Source of the DNA: Streptomyces nodosus
Lineage (GTDB): Bacteria; Actinomycetota; Actinomycetes; Streptomycetales; Streptomycetaceae
Assembly (NCBI RefSeq): GCF_008704995.1
Contig: NZ_CP023747.1
Span: forward strand, 2,940,501 to 3,004,500
Direction of reading: 5' to 3'
DNA length: 64,000 bases
This document shows positions 15,960 through 24,649 of the stretch, piece by piece (position 1 is the first letter of the stretch; each line of letters opens with the position of its first letter). The notes beneath the pieces were generated by a model. The model saw nothing but the letters and a program-made list of their open reading frames with translations. It searched no databases and was not told the DNA's origin. The position numbers and the translations under genes were made by a program.

Positions 15960-17372
15960 ATGATTGATCGGAGACCCCCGTTGTCATCGGTACACGATTT
16001 CGCGACCTGGGAGCCCGTACTGCGGCTCCTGCTGGCCGACGACACGGAGAGGCGTGCTGCCCGGTCTGCCCGTGTGGCGGGCCGCATCAGCCGCTCCGGC
16101 TGGAGCCTGGCCCTCCCGGGACGTATGTCGTCGACAGAGCAGATCGCGGTGCAGGACATACAGCGGGCACTCGCGCGAGGCCGAGTCGAGGAGATCGCGT
16201 TCAGGGCGGAGGTCCAACCAGACGGAAGCACCACGCTCGGCCTGGTCTGGCCCAGCCCGGTCGTAGAAGCCGCCGTCGGCTACCCGGACCTGGGGGTGCT
16301 CGTCCTGGCCGACGGCTCCCTTCCCGAGCCCTGGCGCCGCCTCCCCGATCCGGTGCCCGGGGCGATGCCCGCCCCCTCGGCGGACCTGGGGTTGCTGGAT
16401 CGGACGCTCCGCGAGCGTTTGCCCGACGCCATCGGCGCGACGGAGGGGGAGATCGCTGCCGCCGAAGCGCGCCTCGGCGTCACGCTGTCCGACGAGCTCA
16501 AGGTGGTCTACCGGGTGACACGGGCACAGTGGGAGGACTGGGGTGACGACTACATAGCGGCGGACCGTGTCACTACGGCGGTCGGCTGCGAACTCTCCGC
16601 CCTGGACGACCTGTACGGCGTCGATGCGGCGGCCCGTCACTCCCACTGGGGTTTGTCGGCGACGAAGGCGGTCAGCACCCCGCCCGACGCCGCGGTGCAG
16701 GGCCTGGCCGGCTCACCCGGCTGGATCGTCTTCGGGGGCAACGGCGGCGACCAGCTGGCGGTCGATCTGACGCCCGGCCCGGGCGGACACCTCGGGCAGG
16801 TCATCCTGGTCGACCACGAGCAGAGCCTCGGCGCCGAACTCATGGCTGACTCCCTCACCGACTTCGTTCTGGGCCGGGTGAGGGAGGAGCGCCGTGACCG
16901 CCGCGGGGACCAGCTTCCGGTCGTGGCCAGGGTCGGCAGCGGAAGCCTTGAGACCATCCAGGCCGCCGCTCACCCCGCCCTGGAAGTCCTGTCCATCGGT
17001 GTGTGGGACGGTACGCCGTTCAGCCTCGCCCCTGTCACCGGTCTGCCCCGGCTGCGCACCCTCACCGCTTTCCCCGGCACGCTGGCCGATCCCTTGGAGG
17101 TCGCCGGGCTCGCCGGACTGGAGTTCCTGGAACTCGGCGTGCAGGAATGGCGCGTTCTCCTGGACGCCGGAGCCGTCCCGCGCACCTTGTCGGCCGCAGC
17201 CATCAAGGTGCGCGACCAAGACCACCTCCCCGTCGTGGCCATCGCCAACGAGATCCTGGCCCTCTGGGACCGGCCTCAGATCGTTCAGACGCTCCTCGAA
17301 GGAGATCTCGGTCCCGCGGCACAACCGATGGGCCATGCAAGACGAGGCGTTGCAGGTCCCGCTGGGAGCTGA
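15960..17372 (+). CDS. SMI1/KNR4 (SUKH) family protein with LRR-like C-terminus
   Basis: A 470-residue protein. The SMI1/KNR4 domain covers about residues 145-310: IGATEGEIAAAEARLGVTLS, then LKVVYRVTRAQWEDW and PGWIVFGGNGGDQLAVDLTP, the usual order of a SUKH fold. The segment from about 320 to 400 has leucine-spaced repeats (HPALEVLSIGVW, LPRLRTLTAFPG, LAGLEFLELGV). SUKH proteins often act as immunity proteins to nuclease or peptidase toxins; the HNH genes nearby are not an obvious partner because they do not look like exported polymorphic toxins. It interrupts the rph-rdgB neighbourhood, so it is probably a local insertion. Confidence 0.8.
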   Translation: MIDRRPPLSSVHDFATWEPVLRLLLADDTERRAARSARVAGRISRSGWSLALPGRMSSTEQIAVQDIQRALARGRVEEIAFRAEVQPDGSTTLGLVWPSPVVEAAVGYPDLGVLVLADGSLPEPWRRLPDPVPGAMPAPSADLGLLDRTLRERLPDAIGATEGEIAAAEARLGVTLSDELKVVYRVTRAQWEDWGDDYIAADRVTTAVGCELSALDDLYGVDAAARHSHWGLSATKAVSTPPDAAVQGLAGSPGWIVFGGNGGDQLAVDLTPGPGGHLGQVILVDHEQSLGAELMADSLTDFVLGRVREERRDRRGDQLPVVARVGSGSLETIQAAAHPALEVLSIGVWDGTPFSLAPVTGLPRLRTLTAFPGTLADPLEVAGLAGLEFLELGVQEWRVLLDAGAVPRTLSAAAIKVRDQDHLPVVAIANEILALWDRPQIVQTLLEGDLGPAAQPMGHARRGVAGPAGS

Positions 17373-17471
17373 GCGGTGTGGTTGGCCGGACGGGCCAACG
17401 ACACCGCTCCTCCACCTGCCGGGCCCTCGCGAACAGACACGCCACCCACGAAGGAAGCTGACCAAGCCCTA

Positions 17472-17978
17472 CTAGGCCGTGCACGCCTTCGTCAGCTCTC
17501 CCGCCGCGTCGGTCACCGGGCCGAGGTCGGGACTGCTCTCCCCGCCCTCGACGGCCTCCCGGACCGCGCCGACCGACTCGCGCAGGGCGTCGACGGCCTT
17601 GCCGACATTGACGTCGTCCGTCTCGCCGCCGAAGCCCTCGAGCTTCTCCTCGAGGGAATCGAGGGAGTGGAGGGTGTCATGGGAGTCACGGGAAGCAGGG
17701 GGCTCCGAGGGCACAGGGGGCGCAGGAGAGGCAGGGGACCCCGACGGGTCCGAGGGCCCCGAGGGGTCCGGGGGCGTGGCGGTCGGTGCCGGTTCGTTCG
17801 CCGTGCGTTCGACGGTCTGCTGGAGGTCGGTGACGCCGTCCGCTATCGCATCGGCGGTCCCCACACAGTCGATCGCCCGGCCGGCGGCCCCGCACCCCGC
17901 GCTCGCACCCACCGCGGCGAACACGGCGACGGCGGCGAGCGCGGCGGTGACGGCGGATCGGCGACGGCGCGCGGCCAT
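17472..17978 (-). CDS. predicted secreted protein, unknown function
   Basis: A 168-residue protein starting at ATG 17978 with GGGGAGG upstream. An Arg-rich n-region precedes a hydrophobic core (SAVTAALAAVAVFAAVGA) and a possible lipobox SAGC near residue 29. A Pro/Ser/Asp-rich linker (about residues 68-98) separates the N-terminal DCVGTADAIADGVTDLQQTV helix from a C-terminal acidic helical part ending in Cys. Two Cys in the mature protein flank the helices. No domain is recognised. Similar small exported proteins are common beside rph in Streptomyces as I remember, but this is not checked. Confidence 0.65.
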   Translation of the reverse strand: MAARRRRSAVTAALAAVAVFAAVGASAGCGAAGRAIDCVGTADAIADGVTDLQQTVERTANEPAPTATPPDPSGPSDPSGSPASPAPPVPSEPPASRDSHDTLHSLDSLEEKLEGFGGETDDVNVGKAVDALRESVGAVREAVEGGESSPDLGPVTDAAGELTKACTA

Positions 17979-18110
17979 GAACGGTTTCCTCCCCGTGAAC
18001 GGTGCCGCACTCCCCTGGGTACGCGTATTGCGGGGCGGGCGCACGGGTCTCCCCGGGCGCCCGCCTGGTCAGCTATGCGGCTGTGCTGTCTCTGAGAACG
18101 CCGGACGGCG

Positions 18111-18842
18111 CTACGCGGTTGCCTCCAGCGCCGCGCGCTGGATCTCCGCGAGCTGGTCGCAGCCCGCGACCGCCAGATCGAGAAGGGCGTTCAGTTCCTT
18201 GCGGTCGAAGGGCTCCGCCTCCGCCGTGCCCTGGACCTCGACGAAGCGGCCGTCGCCGGTGCAGACGACGTTCATGTCGGTCTCGGCCCGGACGTCCTCC
18301 TCGTAGCAGAGGTCCAGGAGCGGTACGCCGTCCACGATGCCCACGGAGACGGCGGCGACCGTGCCGGTCAGCGGCTTGCGCCCGGCCTTCACCAGCTTCT
18401 TGCCCTGCGCCCAGGCCACCGCGTCCGCGAGTGCCACATAGGCCCCGGTGATGGCGGCGGTACGGGTGCCTCCGTCGGCCTGGAGCACATCGCAGTCGAG
18501 GACGATGGTGTTCTCGCCGAGCGCCTTGTAGTCGACGACGGCGCGCAGGGAGCGGCCGATGAGCCGGCTGATCTCGTGGGTGCGACCGCCGATCCTGCCC
18601 TTGACCGACTCGCGGTCGCCGCGGGTGTTGGTGGCGCGGGGCAGCATCGCGTACTCGGAGGTGACCCAGCCCTCTCCGCTGCCCTTGCGCCACCGTGGCA
18701 CACCTTCGGTGACGGAGGCGGTGCAGAGGACCCTGGTGTCACCGAAGGAAACGAGGACGGAGCCCTCGGCGTGCTTGCTCCAGCCGCGTTGGATGGTGAT
18801 GGGGCGGAGCTGGTCGGGCGTGCGGCCGTCGATTCGAGACAT
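18111..18842 (-). CDS. rph: ribonuclease PH
   Basis: A 243-residue phosphorolytic 3'-5' exoribonuclease that trims tRNA precursors at the 3' end. The start at 18842 ([15 protein letters not shown]) matches the family N-terminus; upstream frame extension to 19001 is spacer. Diagnostic blocks are [52 protein letters not shown] and [20 protein letters not shown], covering the phosphate-binding Arg residues. Length is typical. It lies between nagF and the secreted protein gene on the same strand and shares the conserved rph/rdgB neighbourhood. Confidence 0.96.
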   Translation of the reverse strand: MSRIDGRTPDQLRPITIQRGWSKHAEGSVLVSFGDTRVLCTASVTEGVPRWRKGSGEGWVTSEYAMLPRATNTRGDRESVKGRIGGRTHEISRLIGRSLRAVVDYKALGENTIVLDCDVLQADGGTRTAAITGAYVALADAVAWAQGKKLVKAGRKPLTGTVAAVSVGIVDGVPLLDLCYEEDVRAETDMNVVCTGDGRFVEVQGTAEAEPFDRKELNALLDLAVAGCDQLAEIQRAALEATA

Positions 18843-18997
18843 GGCCCCGAGCCTATCCGCATCCGTGGACGCGCCAGGGGCCTTCTTCGCACCTTGATCA
18901 GGGACAGAGCGATCAGGGACAGAGCCGGAGCACTCATGCGTCAGGGGCCGCTCCCGGTCGGGAGGGGCCCCTGAGGCGTGGGTATGAGCGCTCGGGC

Positions 18998-19231
18998 TCA
19001 CATCATGTCTTCGATCTCCGCCGCGATCGGGTCGGCGTCCGTGCCGATGACGACCTGGATGGCGGTGCCCATCTTGACGACGCCATGGGCTCCCGCTGCC
19101 TTCAGGGCGGCCTCGTCGACCAGCGAGGCGTCGTGGACCTCGGTGCGCAGCCGGGTGATGCAGCCCTCGATCTCATCGATGTTGTCGATGCCGCCGAGCC
19201 CGGCAACGATCTTCTCAGCCTTGCTGGCCAT
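18998..19231 (-). CDS. nagF: PTS N-acetylglucosamine EIIB component
   Basis: A 77-residue cytoplasmic phosphotransferase EIIB domain. The start ATG 19231 has GGGAGAAA upstream. [17 protein letters not shown] carries the phosphorylated Cys in the GCITRLR motif typical of the glucose/GlcNAc EIIB family. It is a separate polypeptide, as in Streptomyces where NagF serves the NagE2 permease. The divergent gene encodes the EIIC partner and three DasR-like operators lie between them. Phosphate would flow from HPr and EIIA to this Cys and on to GlcNAc during uptake. The symbol is by family and context. Confidence 0.88.
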   Translation of the reverse strand: MASKAEKIVAGLGGIDNIDEIEGCITRLRTEVHDASLVDEAALKAAGAHGVVKMGTAIQVVIGTDADPIAAEIEDMM

Positions 19232-19308
19232 GTCTTTTCTCCCTGATCCGAACGGCTTTGTGGCAGTAACCCACAGGTGGCCCACCTTCGCGAGCGGCCC
19301 ATCCGTCG

Positions 19309-19324
19309 ACTGGTCTACACCACC
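19309..19324. promoter_or_regulatory. DasR-responsive element, site 1
   Basis: ACTGGTCTACACCACC differs at two or three positions from the dre consensus ACTGGTCTAGACCACT as I recall it. It lies 78 bp upstream of the nagF start. DasR is the GntR-family GlcNAc-responsive repressor of Streptomyces. Confidence 0.8.
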
Positions 19325-19501
19325 GGGGGAACGGTCACCAAACCCGGAACGACCACGTGGCCTTCATCACGTCATTCACCCTCTTGCCCCATACGTCCGG
19401 TCGGTTATCGTTTCCGGGAGTTCGCCGCAATCGTGGCATTGCTGCCGTACATCCTGGGCGCAGATATCGAGGGTTCCTTATCCCGTCTTCACCGTGCTAC
19501 A

Positions 19502-19517
19502 ACAGGTCTACACCAGT
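19502..19517. promoter_or_regulatory. DasR-responsive element, site 2
   Basis: ACAGGTCTACACCAGT, a slightly weaker dre-like palindrome, about 79-94 bp upstream of the nagE2 start and one base away from site 3. Confidence 0.7.
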
Positions 19518-19518
19518 A

Positions 19519-19534
19519 AGTGGTGTAGACCACG
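19519..19534. promoter_or_regulatory. DasR-responsive element, site 3
   Basis: AGTGGTGTAGACCACG, a near-perfect dre palindrome directly beside site 2, about 62-77 bp upstream of the nagE2 start. The side-by-side pair suggests tandem dimer binding at this promoter. Confidence 0.8.
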
Positions 19535-19595
19535 CGGGTGCTGCCCACCCTTTTCCCCCTTCCCGTCCCCGGCAGCCCCGGCACATGGAGGAACT

Positions 19596-20849
19596 ATGAG
19601 CACCGCCACCGCTACCCCGGCGGCCCCCGCGAAGAAGTGGGGATCAGGTCTGTTCCAGGGCCTGCAGAAGGTCGGCCGCAGCCTTCAGCTCCCGATCGCC
19701 GTGCTGCCGGCGGCGGGCATTCTGCTGCGACTGGGACAGCCCGATGTGTTCGGCGACGACGGACTGGGCTGGCACAAGGTCGCCTCCGTCTTCGCCACGG
19801 CGGGCGGCGCGGTGTTCGACAACCTGCCGCTGCTGTTCTGTGTCGGTGTCGCGATCGGCTTCGCCAAGAAGTCGGACGGCTCCACCGCGCTCGCGGCCCT
19901 GGTCGGCTTCCTCGTCTACAGCAATGTGCTGAAGGCGTTCCCGCTGAGCGAGCAGCACATCGAAAAGGGCAAGATAGTCGAGGCGACCTACAACAACCCG
20001 GGTGTCCTCGGCGGCATTCTCCTCGGTCTGCTGTCCGCGGTGCTCTGGCAGAGGTTCCACCGCACCAGGCTGGTGGACTGGCTCGGCTTCTTCAACGGCC
20101 GCCGGCTCGTCCCGATCATCATGGCCTTCGTCGGCACGCTCGTAGGTGTGTTCTTCGGCCTGGTCTGGGAGCCGATCGGCAACGGCATCTCCGACCTCGG
20201 CAAGTGGATCACCGGCCTCGGCGCGCTCGGCGCGGGTCTGTTCGGTCTGATCAACCGCGCGCTGATCCCGGTCGGCATGCACCAGTTCGTGAACGCGGTC
20301 TCCTGGTTCCAGATCGGCGACTTCAAGAACGCCGCGGGCGACATGGTGCACGGCGACCTGAACCGCTTCTTCGCCGGTGACCCGACCGCCGGACAGTTCA
20401 TGTCGGGCTTCTTCCCGATCATGATGTTCGGTCTGCCGGCCGCCGCGCTCGCCATCGCGCACACCGCCCGTCCCGAGCGCCGCAAGGCCGTGATGGGCCT
20501 CATGATCTCGCTCGCGCTGACCTCCTTCGTGACCGGTGTGACCGAGCCGATCGAGTTCTCGTTCATGTTCATCGCGCCGGTGCTGTACGCGATCCACGCG
20601 GTCCTCACCGCCCTGTCCATGGCGATCACCTGGGCGCTCGGCGTCCATGCCGGCTTCACCTTCTCGGCAGGCGCGATCGACTATCTCCTGAACTGGAACC
20701 TGGCCACCAAGCCATGGCTGATCATTCCGATCGGTCTGGTGTTCGCGGCGATCTACTACTTCGTCTTCCGCTTCGCCATCCTCAAGTTCAACCTCACCAC
20801 CCCGGGCCGGGAGCCCGAGGAGGAGCTCGAGGAAGCGACCAAGGCGTAG
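19596..20849 (+). CDS. nagE2: PTS N-acetylglucosamine EIIC permease
   Basis: A 417-residue membrane permease of the glucose/GlcNAc PTS family. The ATG at 19596 has GGAGGAA upstream. The N-terminal GLQKVGRSLQLPIAVLPAAG block, about ten hydrophobic segments and the conserved substrate region FVTGVTEPIEFSFMFIAPVL (GxTEPIEF) identify the EIIC domain. No EIIA or EIIB domain is fused, matching the separate nagF. It imports GlcNAc with phosphorylation to GlcNAc-6-phosphate. The symbol rests on synteny recalled from S. coelicolor, where nagE1 lies between; only one EIIC gene is present here. A strong terminator follows. Confidence 0.88.
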   Translation: MSTATATPAAPAKKWGSGLFQGLQKVGRSLQLPIAVLPAAGILLRLGQPDVFGDDGLGWHKVASVFATAGGAVFDNLPLLFCVGVAIGFAKKSDGSTALAALVGFLVYSNVLKAFPLSEQHIEKGKIVEATYNNPGVLGGILLGLLSAVLWQRFHRTRLVDWLGFFNGRRLVPIIMAFVGTLVGVFFGLVWEPIGNGISDLGKWITGLGALGAGLFGLINRALIPVGMHQFVNAVSWFQIGDFKNAAGDMVHGDLNRFFAGDPTAGQFMSGFFPIMMFGLPAAALAIAHTARPERRKAVMGLMISLALTSFVTGVTEPIEFSFMFIAPVLYAIHAVLTALSMAITWALGVHAGFTFSAGAIDYLLNWNLATKPWLIIPIGLVFAAIYYFVFRFAILKFNLTTPGREPEEELEEATKA

Positions 20850-20876
20850 GTCTGAACTCCGCCGAGCGACGACGCG

Positions 20877-20909
20877 AAGGCCCCGGAACCTCAGCGGTTC
20901 CGGGGCCTT
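20877..20909 (+). terminator. terminator after nagE2
   Basis: Perfect 14-bp stem AAGGCCCCGGAACC / GGTTCCGGGGCCTT with a TCAGC loop, 28 bp after the nagE2 stop. Confidence 0.9.
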
Positions 20910-20958
20910 CCGGCATGCGGGGGGGCGGTTCCGAGCCGGCTCCCGTAGGCGCGACGGG

Positions 20959-21711
20959 CTAGATCTCGTACGTCGCCCGGGGTGTCGCCAGGCTCACCGG
21001 GCCCGGGTAGACGGCGCGGGCGTCGGCGAGGTTGACCTCGGGGTCCGTCCACGGCGGGATATGGGTCAGGATCAGGCGGCGGGCTCCGGCGCGGGCGGCC
21101 GACTGGCCGGCCTGGCGGCCGTTGAGGTGGAGGTCGGGGATGTCCTCCTTGCCGTGGGTGAACGCCGCCTCGCACAGGAACAGGTCCGTGTCACGGGCGA
21201 GTTCGTCCAGCGTCTCGCAGACGCCCGTGTCGCCGGAGTAGGTGAGCGACCGGCCGCCGTGCTCGATGCGGATGGCGTACGCCTCCACCGGGTGACGCAT
21301 CCGTTCGGTGTGGACGGTGAGGGGGCCGACCTCGAAGGTGCCCGGCTTGACCGTGTGGAAGTCGAAGACCTCGCTCATCGACGAGGCCGAGGGAGTGTCG
21401 GCGTAGGCGGTGGTCAGACGCTGCTCGGTGCCTTCCGGGCCGTACACGGGGATCGGGGCCGCGCGTCCGCCGTCGTGGCGGTAGTAGCGCGCGACGAAAT
21501 ACCCGAGCATGTCGATGCAGTGATCGGCGTGCAGATGGCTGAGGAAGATCGCGTCGAGGTCGTAGAGACCGCAGTGGCGCTGCAGCTCACCCAGGGCCCC
21601 ATTGCCCATGTCGAGGAGCAGCCGGAAGCCGTCGGCCTCGACGAGGTAGCTCGAACAGGCCGAGTCCGCGGACGGAAACGACCCCGAGCAGCCGACGACG
21701 GTGAGCTTCAT
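20959..21711 (-). CDS. MBL fold metallo-hydrolase
   Basis: A 250-residue metallo-beta-lactamase fold enzyme. The start MKLTVVGCSGSFPSADSACS at 21711 has GGAGG upstream. The metal motif is FLSHLHADHCIDM (HxHxDH), with later ligands in YSGDTG and LILTHIPPW. The arrangement resembles RNase Z/AtsA-like phosphodiesterases, often annotated cyclic nucleotide-degrading or tRNA-processing; conserved LCEAAFT supports this subgroup. Length is slightly short of RNase Z, which has an exosite arm that I do not see. It is divergent from the PemK-like gene. The substrate is unknown. Confidence 0.87.
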   Translation of the reverse strand: MKLTVVGCSGSFPSADSACSSYLVEADGFRLLLDMGNGALGELQRHCGLYDLDAIFLSHLHADHCIDMLGYFVARYYRHDGGRAAPIPVYGPEGTEQRLTTAYADTPSASSMSEVFDFHTVKPGTFEVGPLTVHTERMRHPVEAYAIRIEHGGRSLTYSGDTGVCETLDELARDTDLFLCEAAFTHGKEDIPDLHLNGRQAGQSAARAGARRLILTHIPPWTDPEVNLADARAVYPGPVSLATPRATYEI

Positions 21712-21957
21712 AGAGCTGGAACCTCCGCGTGGCGAGTAGGTGCAGAACGCACGTACGGGAACGGTGACGGGGGTCGTGCGGTCCGTCGAGCGTAAGGCGC
21801 AAAAGGTCGGGTCGCTCCTCTGCCAGGGGCCGTTGTGGGGGAACTCACCCGTGGTGTCACCGGTTCGGCTGGACCGAGAGCGCGGGGGGAGCGCCATGGG
21901 GCGCACAGGAGTTGTGAAGCGCGGGCGGCGTGCCGTACGCGCCGGTACCGTCATCCT

Positions 21958-22398
21958 ATGGACACCTCCTGGTGGCTGGCGCTGGCGGCGGTGGTGCTGC
22001 TCGCGCTGATCGCGGCCCTGGTGGACGGCTGGGGGCGGGGGCATCGCCGTCGCCGTGCCGCCACGCGGCCGCCCGGGCGTGCCCGGCTGCATCCGCGGCC
22101 CGCGGAGATCTGGTGGGCGCGCGTGCCGTACGAGGACCGGTCGGGCGGCAAGGAAGGGCCGTGTCTGGTGCTGACGGTGCGCGGGGACAGTGCGACGGTC
22201 GCGACGATCACCAGCCGGTACCACGACGAGCGGGCGGGCGTCATCCCGCTGCCGCCGGGCACGGTGGCCGACGCCCAGGGGCGGCCCAGTTTCCTGGAGA
22301 CGGACGAACTGCGGGATGTGCCGCTGTGGGACTTCCGGCGGCGGCTGGGGGTGGTGGACCCGGTGCTGTGGGACCAGGTGCGGTATCTGGCGGGGTGA
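21958..22398 (+). CDS. PemK/MazF family protein with N-terminal membrane helix
   Basis: A 146-residue protein. Residues 4-23 form a membrane helix (SWWLALAAVVLLALIAALVD) followed by an Arg-rich stretch. Residues about 48-146 carry a PemK/MazF-like SH3 barrel: AEIWWARVPYEDRSGGKEGP, CLVLTVRGDSATVATITSRY and VPLWDFRRRLG. MazF toxins are mRNA interferases, but no antitoxin gene is adjacent and a membrane anchor is unusual for a toxin. It is conserved next to the MBL gene in Streptomyces as I recall, which suggests a domesticated role. The start ATG has no strong ribosome binding site. Confidence 0.75.
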   Translation: MDTSWWLALAAVVLLALIAALVDGWGRGHRRRRAATRPPGRARLHPRPAEIWWARVPYEDRSGGKEGPCLVLTVRGDSATVATITSRYHDERAGVIPLPPGTVADAQGRPSFLETDELRDVPLWDFRRRLGVVDPVLWDQVRYLAG

Positions 22399-22445
22399 TG
22401 AGCCTGATCATGGCAAGGCGGCGACGCGTCGGCCGCGGCATGCGT

Positions 22446-22470
22446 CGGCCCCCTCACCGGGAGGGGGCCG
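22446..22470. terminator. terminator between pemK-like gene and cysM
   Basis: A 10-bp perfect stem CGGCCCCCTC / GAGGGGGCCG with a 5-base loop lies between the convergent pemK-like and cysM genes and can serve both. Confidence 0.85.
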
Positions 22471-22518
22471 AACGGTGTTCCCATGACGGGTGGGCTCAGC
22501 CCGGGCGCTTCCGCCGGC

Positions 22519-23475
<957 letters not shown>

Positions 23476-23817
23476 TCAGCGGCCGTCGGCCGGGACCGAC
23501 CGCTGTCCGGCCGTCGCCCCGGCCGGGACCGGCCGCACCGCGGCGGAGCCTCCGGCCACGGCCGGGAGGATCGTCACGCTGTCGCCGTCGGCGACCTTGG
23601 TGCTGATGCCGTCGAGGAAGCGGACGTCCTCGTCGTTGAGATAGACGTTCACAAAGCGGCGCAGCTCGCCGCCGTCCACGATGCGGTCCTGGATGCCCGC
23701 ATGGCGGGTCTCAAGGTCGGTGATCAGTTCGGCGAGGGTCTCCCCCGTGCCCTCGACGGCCTTCTGGCCGCCGGTGTACTGGCGCAGGATGGTGGGGATG
23801 CGGACCTCGATGGCCAT
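23476..23817 (-). CDS. cysO: CysO-type sulfur carrier protein with C-terminal tail
   Basis: A 113-residue MoaD/ThiS ubiquitin-fold protein. VRIPTILRQYTGGQKAVEGT, RRFVNVYLNDEDVRFLDG and GDSVTILPAVAGG align with mycobacterial CysO. Family members end at the GG that becomes the thiocarboxylate; here GG is residues 89-90 and a 23-residue tail SAAVRPVPAGATAGQRSVPA-DGR follows. The tail must be removed before sulfur can be loaded, which the adjacent Mec JAMM protease could do. It is the first structural gene after the leader peptide/attenuator and is followed at 6 bp by cysM. Confidence 0.9.
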   Translation of the reverse strand: MAIEVRIPTILRQYTGGQKAVEGTGETLAELITDLETRHAGIQDRIVDGGELRRFVNVYLNDEDVRFLDGISTKVADGDSVTILPAVAGGSAAVRPVPAGATAGQRSVPADGR

Positions 23818-23890
23818 GGCTCAGGGCTCCTGTCGGAAGAGTCAGGTCGGTGGACGCGCGACGGCGCGAGACGTGGTGGGACGCGGGCGC

Positions 23891-23934
23891 GGGGCGCTCC
23901 CCCGGCTCACGTCGCTTCGAGCGGGGAGCGCCCC
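23891..23934 (-). promoter_or_regulatory. attenuator-like hairpin before cysO
   Basis: A perfect 12-bp stem GGGGCGCTCCCC / GGGGAGCGCCCC with a 20-base loop lies 30 bp downstream of the leader peptide stop and 73 bp before the cysO start. Its position fits a transcription attenuator whose formation depends on ribosome progress through the leader peptide; direct evidence is lacking. Confidence 0.7.
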
Positions 23935-23964
23935 CATCGGCTCATGGCCGGACGGCGGCGGGGG

Positions 23965-24060
23965 TCAACAGATGGCGCTCTTGAGCCTGCACAGGTCGAC
24001 GTGCAGCCGCGCCACGAGCAGCGTGCCCGGCGTCTTGTTGCTCACGTCGTGGGAAACCAT
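23965..24060 (-). CDS. putative cysteine-containing leader peptide
   Basis: A 31-residue ORF MVSHDVSNKTPGTLLVARLH followed by VDLCRLKSAIC and stop. The LLVARLHVDLCRLKSAIC ending is typical of the actinobacterial leader peptides preceding sulfur-metabolism genes, where Cys codons near the stop sense charged tRNA-Cys. Cys codons are at positions 24 and 31, the latter being the final codon. It lies between mec and cysO on their strand, immediately before a strong hairpin, so ribosome stalling at low cysteine could permit readthrough into cysO-cysM. An internal GTG at codon 6 is an alternative start. Confidence 0.82.
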   Translation of the reverse strand: MVSHDVSNKTPGTLLVARLHVDLCRLKSAIC

Positions 24061-24139
24061 GGACTCATCGTATCGATTCCCTGCTCGGTGCCCCGAGTGT
24101 GATCTCGAATGCCGGATGAATTCTGACCGAGGGGCGGGA

Positions 24140-24562
24140 TCAGTAGCTCTCCACCACGGCGACCTCCTCCTCCGTCACCTCTCCCGCCACGATCCGGAAC
24201 GAACGGAACTGGAAGGGGCCGGCGTCGTCGGTGTCGGCGGTAGAGACCAGGACGTAGTGGGCGCCGGGCTCGTTGGCGTAGGTGATGTCCGTGCGGGAGG
24301 GGTGGGCCTCGGTCGCGGTGTGGGAGTGGTAGATGATCACCGGCTCCTCGTCGCGGTCGTCCATCTCGCGGTAGAGCTTGAGCAGGTCGCCGGAGTCGAA
24401 CTCGTAGAACGTGGGCGAGCGGGCCGCGTTCAGCATCGGGATGAAGCGCTCGGGCCGGCCGGAGCCCACCGGGCCGGCGACCACGCCGCATGCCTCGTCG
24501 GGGTGGTCCTCGCGGGCATGGGCGACGATCCGGTCGTAGAGGTCCTGTGTGATGGTCAGCAT
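24140..24562 (-). CDS. mec: Mec-type JAMM metallopeptidase (M67)
   Basis: A 140-residue zinc metalloprotease. The JAMM motif is YHSHTATEAHPSRTDI with the catalytic Glu in HPDEACGVVAG upstream. In the CysO pathway the homolog Mec+ releases cysteine from the CysO C-terminus by hydrolysing the bond after the GG. The neighbouring cysO, which has a C-terminal tail, suggests that this enzyme may also mature CysO. It lies immediately upstream of the leader peptide region, on the same strand. Confidence 0.92.
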   Translation of the reverse strand: MLTITQDLYDRIVAHAREDHPDEACGVVAGPVGSGRPERFIPMLNAARSPTFYEFDSGDLLKLYREMDDRDEEPVIIYHSHTATEAHPSRTDITYANEPGAHYVLVSTADTDDAGPFQFRSFRIVAGEVTEEEVAVVESY

Positions 24563-24591
24563 GCCGGTCAGGATAGGCAGAGCACGGCGCG

Positions 24592-24628
24592 GGGCCGCCC
24601 CGTACCGAGGAGTGGTACGGGGCGGCCC
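24592..24628. terminator. terminator between amino acid permease and mec
   Basis: A perfect 15-bp stem GGGCCGCCCCGTACC / GGTACGGGGCGGCCC with a 7-base loop lies just after the amino acid permease stop and before the mec start, isolating the cysteine cluster from read-through. Confidence 0.9.
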
Positions 24629-24649
24629 ACATGCTGAGCGGCCGGGGGG

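Larger units (their letters stand above)
23818..24139. other. cysO leader region
   Basis: The 322 bp between the mec stop and the cysO start hold the leader peptide gene (23965-24060) and the attenuator-like hairpin (23891-23934). About 80 bp before the leader peptide are free for a promoter. Confidence 0.7.
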
